Shown here in pieces: positions 32,579 through 44,500 of a stretch of 64,000 nucleotides of DNA. This DNA comes from Nansenia antarctica (taxonomy: Eukaryota; Chordata; Actinopteri; Argentiniformes; Microstomatidae). Made by a program: the position numbers and the translations under genes. Positions within the stretch are counted from its first letter, which is position 1. Every line of letters begins with the position of its first letter. The stretch spans positions 59,340,584 to 59,404,583 of the forward strand of contig OZ022346.1 in the NCBI GenBank assembly GCA_963989245.1. The letters are read 5' to 3'. Under the pieces are notes generated by a model, which saw nothing but the letters and a program-made list of their open reading frames with translations, did not search any database and had not been told where the DNA came from.

Positions 32579-35500
32579 CTGGGAAGTCCAGCTTGTAGGG
32601 CTGCCTGTTGAGAGTGAAGGACATGGATCCCTGAGGGTTTTCCTGGTACTGTGTCTCTATGTCAGCACTTGACACTGAGCACTCCTTCTGTTGAGACAAA
32701 GACCGTATTTGATTTATTTCTTTGAAATTCTGATGACAGGATTAAATCCCTTGAGATGCATCGTCTTGTTTTCGAGGGGGTAGCTACGGCATTTCAAATG
32801 CAGGTGGGAAGAGAACAAAACAATAGGGACCATGAACCACACAGTACTACAGGACATACAGTATCATCAGAGATGGTTTCAGGAATTCGGTACGATTGAT
32901 TTATATTGTGTATATTAGGTTTCATAGATCAATAATACTTACCCAATGTGTGTGTGTGCAAGTACATGATAAATGTAGATGATTAGATAGATGATTTTAT
33001 TAATTTTGACTGCCAAAATGCACTACACCAACAATTATTTAACAATTATTTAAATAATAATTATTTACCGTTCCAAGAATCATGTTTCATGCGTTTTGAG
33101 TACAAGTTCCTTTCGGAGTATTAACAACATTGGTAGTCTCTAGTGTAAAATGAATCTCACACTCTGTTTGAAGGTGAACCACTTTCCACTCCCCTCACAC
33201 TGCCACTTACGGCCAAGCTCCACCTACTGCGTTGCGTCACCTCGCCATCGATATTGCGTCAACTTCCCGTTGTCCAAGCTCCACCTACTGCGTTGCGTCA
33301 CCGTCAACGTTCTACCTGCTCCACTGTCATTTTTTGTATACGGGAATAATTTCACCCTTGACTGCACACACACACTCTCAACACACCCGCCTACCATTCC
33401 CCGCACCCACGTTAGTGACACATAGTCTGCATTCCGCACACATAGTTTAGATACACACCCCACAACCATCCCACTAAACGCACCACACACTTCACGCATT
33501 GCCCTCCCCTGTTTTTGAATAAACGCGCCCACGGGCTCCTTGCATACGCTGTCTCAGAGTCACCTCCTTGGGTCCAGTGCCAGCCAGCCTAACAGTAAAC
33601 AGTATGAAACAGGTGTAGTGCTACAATAATAATATTAATCCTCGCAAAAATATTACGTAATTTTCCATATAGCCTACCTAGATAATTCTCCTTTTTCCTC
33701 CAAGCAAATGCATCCATTTAGCATTACACCACTTGTCTGAAATTATTGCTGTCCGGACTCCCCTCTTCATAATATGAATATGATATAGCATGAATGTTGT
33801 TCATATGGCTGGTTAGTGTTTATTGTAAATACATACAAAATAAACGTTCATAGCAGTGTGATCTCTACTTTTAAGTATCTGTATTTATTCAAGTCTATCT
33901 AGTTTATCTTATCTTATTCATAGAGCCCACAAGCAGTTGGCTAACTTAAAAACTAAACTACCGGCTTTACAGTTGTTATGCACTTATATCATAAGCTCAT
34001 AGGCTAGCTAGCTAACTATCTAGCTAACGTTAGCTGCTCATCCAACATTGAAAATCATATGTAGCTAGCTGACGTTAGCATTGTGATGTGTAGCATTATA
34101 TCTTACCTGATAATCCAAGTGTGGACCCGATCTCACCCCATGCTCGGTCCTTCACCTGGGCATCATGGTACAATCGATCATTTAAAAAATAATATTTTTC
34201 GACCTCAAGGATCAGCCGTTCGTCGTCCATTCCTGCAACAAACTTTCAAGCACTTGTGGTGATTGACAGCTGACTCGCGTGAATAGCAATTCGCAATAGC
34301 TGAGTAGTTGGCTACAAGAATGTTCAATCTGGTATTATCTCTATTAACCGCTGTGGTGATTTAACAGCTGATAAAAAAATTATAATATACTGTATATATA
34401 TATATCATAATCAAGTACACTACCAACAGAGCAAAACAATAAAACAACACCAGAAAACAACCAATAGGCTATACAATTATAACCAACAACTACAATTGTA
34501 AATATATAATTTATCTCATTGTGACGTCTGCGTCCACCGAAGTTTTTACTTTTGACGCACCCATTGGACGCAACGCAACGCTGACGCAACGCAGCAAGTG
34601 GAGCACCTTTCATTGATTACAATGCATTTGATCCCAATTCCGGACGCAACGTACATTTGACGCAACGCTCGATGGCCATGGTGGAGCTTGGCCGTTAGGT
34701 GACTGGCCTGCTGCTGAGGACACGCTCATTCTCTGGACACCTGACGTCGCTCGAACAATTCTGTCCAATCAGAGAGGGGCATCGTCAAATCAAGATGTTT
34801 TGGGAATCAATAATCATAAATCAATAGTCATTAAAGATGACTATGCACGCAAATCAAAACACCGCCGGTAGATGTTTGCTATTAAGGACCGAAGTCTTAC
34901 TGATTGTGCCTTTTACCTAACTATAACTCACCCTGGTCCACTTTGGGGAGACTGGTACTTCGGACGACGAACAACTTTTCTCTTCCGCTTGGCACTCACC
35001 TGACGCATTTCTGACAAATAAACACATATAAATAACGAAATAACAGCCAATAAGCACACACACTGCATCGCATTTGTTCAGCACAGATACAAACACACCA
35101 CTCCAACCACATTCACAAACTTCGAATTTCTAAATGAACCCAAACTTGTGTGAAAACGTGCATTCTGGGATGGTTGTGTACGGGTTCTGTAGCCTAACTG
35201 ACAGACCTCTGAAGCGGATCTCGTAGACATCAGTGCCGATGTTGAACGTGAAGGAACTCTTTGGGTTACTCTGGTACTTTTTCTCGATGTCAGAACTCTT
35301 GGCCGGGCCTGGGTTTCCCTTTGAATCCTGTGTCAAAAAACACATCCAGTCGCTAAACGTTCTTTACGAACCCACAGGAATTCAACCTAACCTAACCTCC
35401 CTTAAGAATCGGCCATTAAGAATCATGACTTGAAGAATTCATGTACAGCAGAAATACAGCAGACCGTTCAAGTGAAGAATTGCTCGTTGTCTAGACTCTA

Positions 35501-38500
35501 GATCAGTGGTTCCCAAACTTTTTCAATCAGGCCCCCCTTGGGTAATTGGAAATATTTTCGAGCCCCCCCTAACCCGGTTCCCACCTAGATTGATATAATT
35601 AATTGTATAAAGTTGTAAAAACATTACATTTTCTCTTCTAATAATAACAAGACACATACAGTATATCCAACTATAGTTTTATATTTTATTATGGTTTGAA
35701 AAGGAACATAAGTGCTTGGCAAATGATCCTGTGCCACTGAAATATTCAACATATCAACATTAACTAATTTCTACTGCATCACTATTCTTACTCCTCACAT
35801 TTCTATCACAATTACGATCAATGACTTGTGTGTGCTTGCTTTGCCTTGCAAATCTTCTCAAAGCGGGGTTGTTGTTTTGAGACTGCCACTCTCAGTTCAT
35901 TCTCAATGTTCAACTTCGACCTGTATTTGCTTTTGATAGCAGCAACAGCAGAAAAGCCTATCTCACACAGGTACGATGTTGCAAAAGGCAGCAGTATTCC
36001 CACAGCTTTCTGTCCAATGAGAGGGTAGTCCTTCTCCACTCCAATCCAAAACCCAGCCAAAGTCGTGGATGTGAACTGCAGCCTCATGGTTGACTCTGAA
36101 GTCATGTCGATGTACTGTTCCTCTTCCGCAGTGCTGAACATGGCAGGTGGTGGTGCAACAAATGGATCTCTAATCCAGTCGTATTTGGCACTGTCATCCA
36201 CAGAGAAGTATTTCTGGAAGCTTTGTTTCAGGGCTGAGATGTGCTCTCTCATACATGGAACCACTGTGCTCTGCAGCTCATTGGTCTCGATGAATGCCTT
36301 CAGATTCCCAAATGAGTCGATGTCCCCCTGTTCAAGTCTCCTGCCCCACATGTCCAGTTTCCGTGTGAAAGATTGTATCCTGTCTGCCAGATGTGGAAGG
36401 TGTGTGTTGTTGCCCTGCAACTGTAGATTCAATTCATTGAGCTTCTCAAACATGTCGCTTAGGTAGGCCAATTTCATGAGGAAGTCTTCATCATTAAACT
36501 TGCTGGCAAGTTCGTTCCCTTCCTCCTCCAAGTAGATTCGGATCTCATCTTTCAGCGATAGCACCCTGGACAGCACCTTTCCGCGAGAGAGCCAACGCGA
36601 CTCGCTGTGAAATAGCACGGCTGTGTGCTCGGAGCCCATCTCCTCGCACAAAGCGGAAAAAATGCGAGCTTTCAGTGGTCTTGTTTTTATGTAATTGACG
36701 GTGGTGATAACATGAGACAAAACGTCATTCAACTCTGGACTCAGCTGCTTTGACGCGAGTGCCTCCCTGTGTATTATGCAGTGAGTCCACACTGCTTTCG
36801 GTGCAACGCGCTTGATGAGCGTCTGGAGCCCTCCCCGTTTTCCTGCCATGGCCTGGGCACCGTCGGTGCATATCCCCACACAGTCCTCCCATTTCAGATC
36901 GGCTTCACTCAGGTATTTGTCTATGATTTTGAACAGTTCATCAGCTGTTGCTCTGTTTGGGACATAGTTGCAAAATAGCAAATCCTCGCTCAAACCCTCC
37001 GCATCAATGTATCTGACATACGCTATTAACAGACAGTCCTTGTTACTATCTGTGGCCTCGTCTACCTGGAGCGCAAAGCGTTGGTCTTTTATTTTCTCAA
37101 CAAGCTGCTCTTTCATGTCTTCTGAGATGTCATTGATGCGTCTCGCAATAGTGTTGTTTGACAGGGGGATAGCTTTGAGTTTTTGGGCTGTTGCCTCGTC
37201 TATCATATGTGAAACCATTTGCAGCAGGGAGTATTAACTCCTCAGCGATGGTGTGTGGTTTTTTAGACTGGGCGATACGATATGCCACTTTGTAGGAGGC
37301 AAGTTGAGCATTAGACGTAACAGATGCTGTTTTAACGAAACGGCTCTGCTGACCACGGTATTCTTGGAGTTTTCTCTTGAAGAAATCGAGGGGCTTCTTC
37401 ACATCAGTCGGGTGTGTGGTCTCCAAGTGACGTTTCAACTTGCTAGGCTTCATGCTTTCTGCCGCTAAAGTTTTGAGACAGAGGACACACAGTGGTCGTT
37501 CCTCCGCACCGACCACATTAGACGTGAAGCCCAGGGAGAGGTATGTATCGTCATACTTTCTTGACTTTGGCTTTGGGACGTTTGTCATGGGCTCCTTCGC
37601 TTTTCGTTTAGCTTCTGGCTCTTTCATAAACTTATCCATTGTTGTTGTTGCTGCTAGATAGCTGGAGGAGGGAGTGCGCGCGTCAATGACGTGAATGGAG
37701 CGCGCGTCAATGACGTGAATGGAGCCCCCTCGCTGCCTCTTTGTTACAGTTTATGGCCTGCGCTCCATTCAGGTTCTCATTTTTATCATCCAACGCCCAC
37801 AACACCCCTGATGGTAACCTTAAGCAAGCAGTGTTTGTTTACAGCTCTTGTGTGTGCATTTTTTTCCCCTCCCATATTATTTCTGCGCCCCCCCTGCAGT
37901 ACCCCCGCGCCCCACTAGGGGGTCGCGACCCACAGTTTGGGAAACGCTGCTCTAGATACAGGTGAAGCCTATCGATATATGGCTACACTCTGGGTTGGTG
38001 CCTGGTAGTACCTTTCCTCCAAACTTCTCCCAGCCACGACTGCTGCCGTAGTACCACGTCCACTTTGTCTGCTGGCCGTCCAAACGCCTCACGCTCAGAT
38101 TATTTTTACCTCTGATCCTCATGGCCTTGAAATCAATACACACTTCCCTAGAGAGAGAGAGAAAAGGACAGATGAGAGAGAGAGAGAGAGAATAAATTAA
38201 GAGAAGATGTGAGAGGCTGTACTGATCAATTAACCACTGTTTCAATCAGTCTGTTGCCGTCGTCCTTCAGGTTCCTTCAGGTTCCCTTACCCATAGGGGG
38301 TGTTGTAAATGTTGATCCCTTTGGTGTTGGGCTGGGAGTACTGGGCCTCCAGAATGTGATCGTTGGCTATGTTACACCAGCCTTTCCCATCCATCAACTG
38401 CCATTGGTAGAGCCTGCCATCATCAAGCTGCATATCTGACAGGGATATAAAAATACATATTGGGACATTGTTCAGGCAACACACACAGACAAGCCAGCGT

Positions 38501-41500
38501 ATACACAAGTCAGCATACCGTGATGTTAGAATTATAAGGTTCCATCTCCATTTTTGTAAAAAAATAGTTTTTTACATAATCTGATCCATTAGGTGTTTAT
38601 TAATGCCTGTGTGGTGTTATTTTTTTTAAATGTTGAAATTTTGAGTTAGTAATTAATAAAATACAAAGGTTCCATCTCACAAAACATAATGGAATGTAAA
38701 AACTTTGACGCTCAATATCTCTGAACTACCCGAAACTGAGATAGAACCTTATAGAACCCCTCACTGTCCCACCCTCAAAACTCAAAGGCTTCGGTCACCG
38801 TGCCTTTTCACGAGCTGCACCCCGCCTCTGGAACTCTCTCCCTCAACCACTCAGAGACTCACCCTCACTCCTCACTTTTAAATCCCACCTCAAAACCTAC
38901 CTGTTCTCCCATGCCTACAGCCTCCCCTACCCCTAGCCATCTCCCCCATCCCGGCCACCCCCTCCCCCCCTGGACACGCATACAACCTCCCCTACCCCTA
39001 ACCCCCTGACACTGTAACCCCACATAGACAGCCCTTAGAATGTCTACCTCTATTTTATTTACTATTGTTCAGCACTTGGATGCATTCAATGTATGACTAT
39101 ATAAATAAAGTGTGATTGATTGATTGATTGATTGATTGATACCCTTTATCACACACTAATCGTGAGCTTAGAATGATAAGGTTCTATCTCCGTTTAGGGC
39201 AGTTCAGAGATATTGAGTGTCAAAGTTTTTATATTCCATTATGTTTTGTGAGATGGAATCTTTGTATTTTATTAATTACTAACTAAAAAATGTCAACATT
39301 TTAAAAAACAACACCACACAGGCATTAATAAACACCTAATGAATCAGATTATGTAAAAAAAACTCAATTTTGACCAAAATGGAGATAGAACCTTATAATT
39401 CTAACGTCACGCTTTATCACACACTAATGTCATTTGTACCTGTAGATGACGATCTCCTGCCCCTGGCTTCCCCCCGTCTCTCATTAGAGGCGGATCTAGG
39501 GCTTTTGGGGTGAGTGAGGTGACAGTTGGCTCCATCGCGACATGTCCCCCTCAGGGCGTACTTGCAGACATGCAGATAGTGGCACTTCTTCCCACTCCGG
39601 CAGCCACCTTGGTTGTAGAACCTGCAGGGCTCTCCCTGAGCCTGAAACCCCATACATACAGCATCAATAACTGAAGAGATAACATTGTGAACGTAGACAC
39701 AATGGGCCAGTTTCACAGACAAGGCTTAAGCCTAATCCTGGACTAAAAAGCATCTTCAATGGAGATTTTACATTGAAAGTGTGATTTAGTCCAGGACTAG
39801 GCTTAAGCCTTGTCTGTGAAACCGGCCCAATATGACTCAATTATAAGTATAAAATCACCTACGTTAACATATTATCATACCATCATATTTGTTGTGAAGG
39901 CCCACAGTTTTAGTGCCAGTTTTAGTTTCCCCAAACCAGCCCTATTTTGCCCCAGTTATTTCTTTATTATTTTCTATATAATTCATATACGTTTGTGAAG
40001 TGTATGTATTATTATTGTACTGTTTATGTATATGTTGATGACGTAGTATATCCGGGGTGTGTCTGTGACCCGGATGTTACGTTCGGTGGTGCCTATATAA
40101 GAGACGGGAGTAGTCCGCGAGTCAGAGTGTGTGGTGAGCAGCAGAACGAGAGAGAAGCAGAACGAGAGAGAATAACGAGAAGCCGATCCAAGATGGCGGA
40201 TTCAGCAGCGCGCACCCCGTGCAGCAACTGAAGACGCCAGGAAAGCGATTATCGAGTGTACCACGGTAGCCCGTTTTAGTTGTGTTCAACGTTGGACCAA
40301 GCGGGACGCCAGCTGGACATTAATCGTCGCCTCCACGAGCGAACACAGACTCCAGCGGAGCTTCGACGCGGACCACTTCATCGACGCACAGGCCATTCAA
40401 CCAGGCCTCAACGCGCACCACGCCACTGGACTATAAGCCTGTTCAGGCCAGAGACTATCAGTGAGTGATTGAGAGTGTGTGTGGCCGGCCGGGAGGGAAT
40501 GTGTATTTGGGGATGTATACAACCGTCATGTGTAATAAATGTGTGTTCATATGTAATACCGTGTGTTAGTTGTTTGTAGCTCCAATGCTAATGCTAGTTG
40601 TTTGTAGCTCCAATGCTAATGCTAGTTGTTTGTAGCTCCAATGCTAATGCTAGTTGTTTGTAGCTCCAATGCTAATGCTAGTTGTTTGTAGCTCCAATGC
40701 TAATGCTAGTTCCCTTGCTAATGCTAACGACATTAACTGCTAGTCTAACGGTTTGCTGTCGCCCCCTGCCTGTATCCTCCTATATTGCCTATTTAGCTCC
40801 CTTAGTTAGATAACCAGCCCCTTCCTAAAGTATACAGTCCTTTTCAGCTACTCCCTGGTTACAATTTGGTCCTTCGAGCCGGATTGGTAGTGTAGTGATA
40901 GCATGGCTGAGCGCAGCCAACCAGACCAGACAGTTACCCCCCCTTCTCCGCCCCCTGAGCCAGAGCCACGACCACAGAGAGTCCCGCGGTTGCCTCCGAG
41001 GTTACAGGAGTATGAGCTTGAGCTCGAAAGCTCACCGAGTGGTAGCGAGGAGCGCACTCCACGGGATACAGTGGTCGGAGAGGCCGAGGTGTCCGCCGGC
41101 GCGCGGGTGGCTAGCACTGAGACAGCCCTCACCGAGCACCAGCCTGAGGATGAGATGGCAGAACCGCAGGGTTTTGCCGTGGAAACGGAAGAACAGGAAG
41201 GAGAGGCCCGGTCCGACAGCGCCTGCGGGCGGAAGAGGGAGGGCCTCAGCCTTAACGATCTGCCTCCCAGTACGGCGCGCTCGAGACCTAGCTCCTGCCG
41301 CTCAGTGGCTTCCTACCGGTCCAGGGCTTCCGTGGGCAGTTATGCCTCTGGGGCGGATAGCCTGCACTCCAGAGGGAGTAGTGCCGCGCTGTCAGAATAT
41401 ATGCGCCAACAGGCCGAGATGGCGTTAGAGCGGGAGCGCCAACAGGCCGAGATGGCGTTAGAGAGGGAACGCATCCATTTCGAGCGCGAGCGCCTCCAGA

Positions 41501-44500
41501 TGGAGGCGGCGGGGAGACAGCGCCAGGAGGCGCTAGAACGCGAGCGCCTCCAGATGGAGGCGGCGGGGAGACAGCGCCAGGAGGCGCTAGAACGTGAACG
41601 CTTCCAGATGGACGGAGCGGAACGCGCGGCGGAGAGACAGCGCCAGGAGGCGCTAGAACGTGAACGCTTCCAGATGAACGGAGCGGAACGCGAGGCGGAG
41701 AGACAGCGCCAGGAGGCGCTAGAACGTGAGCGCTTCCAGATGGAGCGCGACCGCCTCCAGACGGAGAGACAGCGCCAGGAGGCGTTAGAGAGGGAACGCA
41801 TCCAGTACGAGCGCGAGCGCCTCCAGATGGAGGGGGCGGAACGCGCGGCGGAGAGGCAGATGGCGAGAGAGCAACTGCACGCAGAGAAGATGGAGGAAAT
41901 GATGCAGACCATGCGCGACGTGTGCATCAGCAGAACTCCGTCGGCCTGTAGCTCCAGAGTATCATCCGCACGGCCCTCTCGAGTGCCATCTCCTGAACCC
42001 CCCGCCGATGGCTCCATGACCCCCGCCAGGACTGTCCAACTACAGGCCCAGCTGACCACCTGGAAGGAAGAGGACCAGGGACCCGACCGCTACGCGGCCC
42101 AGAGGGAGCCAGCGTCGCTGCCCGGGAGGGGAGTCATCCCCCAAGAGCGTAGCACACCCCTAGGTCCTCCAGTGCACCAAAATGCATGCAGGCCGGACAC
42201 CCAGACCGTCACTCCAGCACCGATGATCCACTACAGGATGTTCCCCCAGGTGGAGGGACCCAAGTTCCCCTTCTTCAAGGACGAGGACAGGAGCCAGTAT
42301 GTGGAGCTACGCATCTGCCTAGACACGCTCTTGGACAACTCCTGCTCAGAGTCCTACAAATATGCGATTCTCCTTCAGCATGTGAGGAACCCCAGAGCCC
42401 ACAACATGGTACTGGCCCATGCCTCCGCACCGACACCTTACACCAGAGCGCTCGCTGACTTGGATGCCCGCTACGGTCGTCCCTGGAACCACGCCCTTGC
42501 TGAACTGCAAGCCCTCGAACAGCAGGCCCCCATCAAGGATGACCGGGCGCTGGATGACTTCGCGCTCCGCGTGCACACCTTGGTTGGGATGCTGAAGACG
42601 CAGGGCCCAGCTGGCGCCAGCGAGATCAACAGCACCTCCAACGTAGAGCGGCTGCTCCGCAAGATCCCACGCTTCCGGCAGGAGAGGTTCCGGCGACAGC
42701 AGCGCGTTCGTAACCCCGAGAAGTTGGGTCTGAGCATGGCTGCCTTCGCGGAGTTCCTACTGGAGGAAGTGCATGACACCAACGTAGACGCCATGGGTTA
42801 CGCTGAGCCGAAGAAGGAGAGGGAGAAGGGAGACCGCTGGGACGGGCCGAGCTCGAACCGAGGACGCCCAGTAGGAGTGCTGCACACGGAGGAGGAGCCT
42901 CGGAGAGAGAGGACCACCCGACCTGAGGGAAAGGATTCCTCTCAACCCCCTCCAAAGGGACGGAGAGGTCCACCGCCATGTCCGTACTGCACCAGCGAGC
43001 ACTGGCTCAATGAGTGCAGTGACTTCAACAACCTGAGTACCGAGGCCAAGCAGAGGTGGCTCGAGAAGAACCAGAGGTGCTGGAACTGTGGGCGCGACCA
43101 TCTGGCGAAGAACTGCACCTTGAGGAGGAAGTGCAACCGCTGTGAGGAGGTCCACCTCCACATCCTACACGAGGTCTCCCTCGCCAGGTCCACGGAGGGC
43201 AACAGAAGCCCTAGGTCCGGTCGCGCACCGGAAGAGGAAACCCCTGTCTACTACCTAGACTCGCCACAGAGCAGCGGCTCCAAGGTTCTACTGAAGGTGG
43301 TGAAGGTCCGACTTCACCACAACCACGCTGTGTACGACACGTACGCCGTTCTAGACGACGGGTCGGAACGGACCATCCTTCTCCAGGGGGCAGTGCGCCA
43401 GTTGGGGCTCCAAGGGACTGCGGAGAAGCTGACTCTGCGCACGATACGTCGCGACCTTAAAGAGGTCACCGGGGCGAGAATCAACTTCTCTATCTCCCCG
43501 GCGGGGCGGCCGTCGGATAGACATCGGCTTCAGAATGTCTTCACCGCCGACCAGCTAGCGCTCTCCCGCTACGACTACCCCCTGGAGAGGTTACGCGCAA
43601 GATATCCCCACCTACGGGGAGTAGACCTACATCCGATAGAAGGAGCGGAGCCAACCCTTCTCATCGGCTCGGACAACGCTGAACTGATCGTGTCGCTCCG
43701 TCCTCCGCTGAGAGGACCACGAGGCTGCCCGATGGCTGTTAAGACGGCGCTTGGGTGGGCCCTCCAAGGCGCTACCGAGTGGAGAGAGAGGGACGGGAGA
43801 GCTACGTCATCCCTCCATGTCCGAACCGAAGAAGCAAACCAACCAACCGGACCGCCTGGAGTGGAATCTATTGCTGCCAGTGCACCTGGAACAGTTAGTA
43901 CCACAAATGGTTCACCACAGGATGACCAACCGAGGAAGAAGTCTCTGTGGACAGAGCATAAGTCTCTGGATGGGAAGACCTACTACTACAACTCCCAGAC
44001 TAAGGAGTCCCGGTGGTGGCGCTACCGTGCCATGGCGGCAACAGCTGTTGCCGAGGAACACCTGCAGGTGGCCATGCACCCTCACGTGGCCGAGGTCAGC
44101 ATTGACGCACCCGTCAACTCCGTCAAGTACACGTCAGCCATGAAAGTCTCAGCCAGTATTGTAGACGCCTCCAAGGAGGAAAGGCCGAAGTTGGCGAAGA
44201 AGAGAGTAAAGTGGAACCCAGAAGAGGAGGCCAAGCAGGCCTTCAAAGAGCTTCTGGAAGAGGATGGTGGTTCCTCCGACGCGTCATGGGAGCAAACCAT
44301 GAGAATGATCATCAACGACCCACGCTACAGCGCCCTGCCCAAGCTGAGTGAGAAGAAGCAAGCGTTTAAGGCCTACAAGGCTAAGAAGGAGAAGGAACAA
44401 GCCAAGCAGCTCAGGAAGAGGAACTGTGATGCGCTGACGAGCATTCTGGACAACATGGCCAACGTCACCTACTGCACCACCTGGTCCGAGGCCCAGCAGT

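Noticed and set aside
39947..40231. 94-codon frame in each BEL LTR
   Set aside because: It spans the promoter/TATA region, is the same in both LTRs and has no recognisable motif; it probably is not translated.
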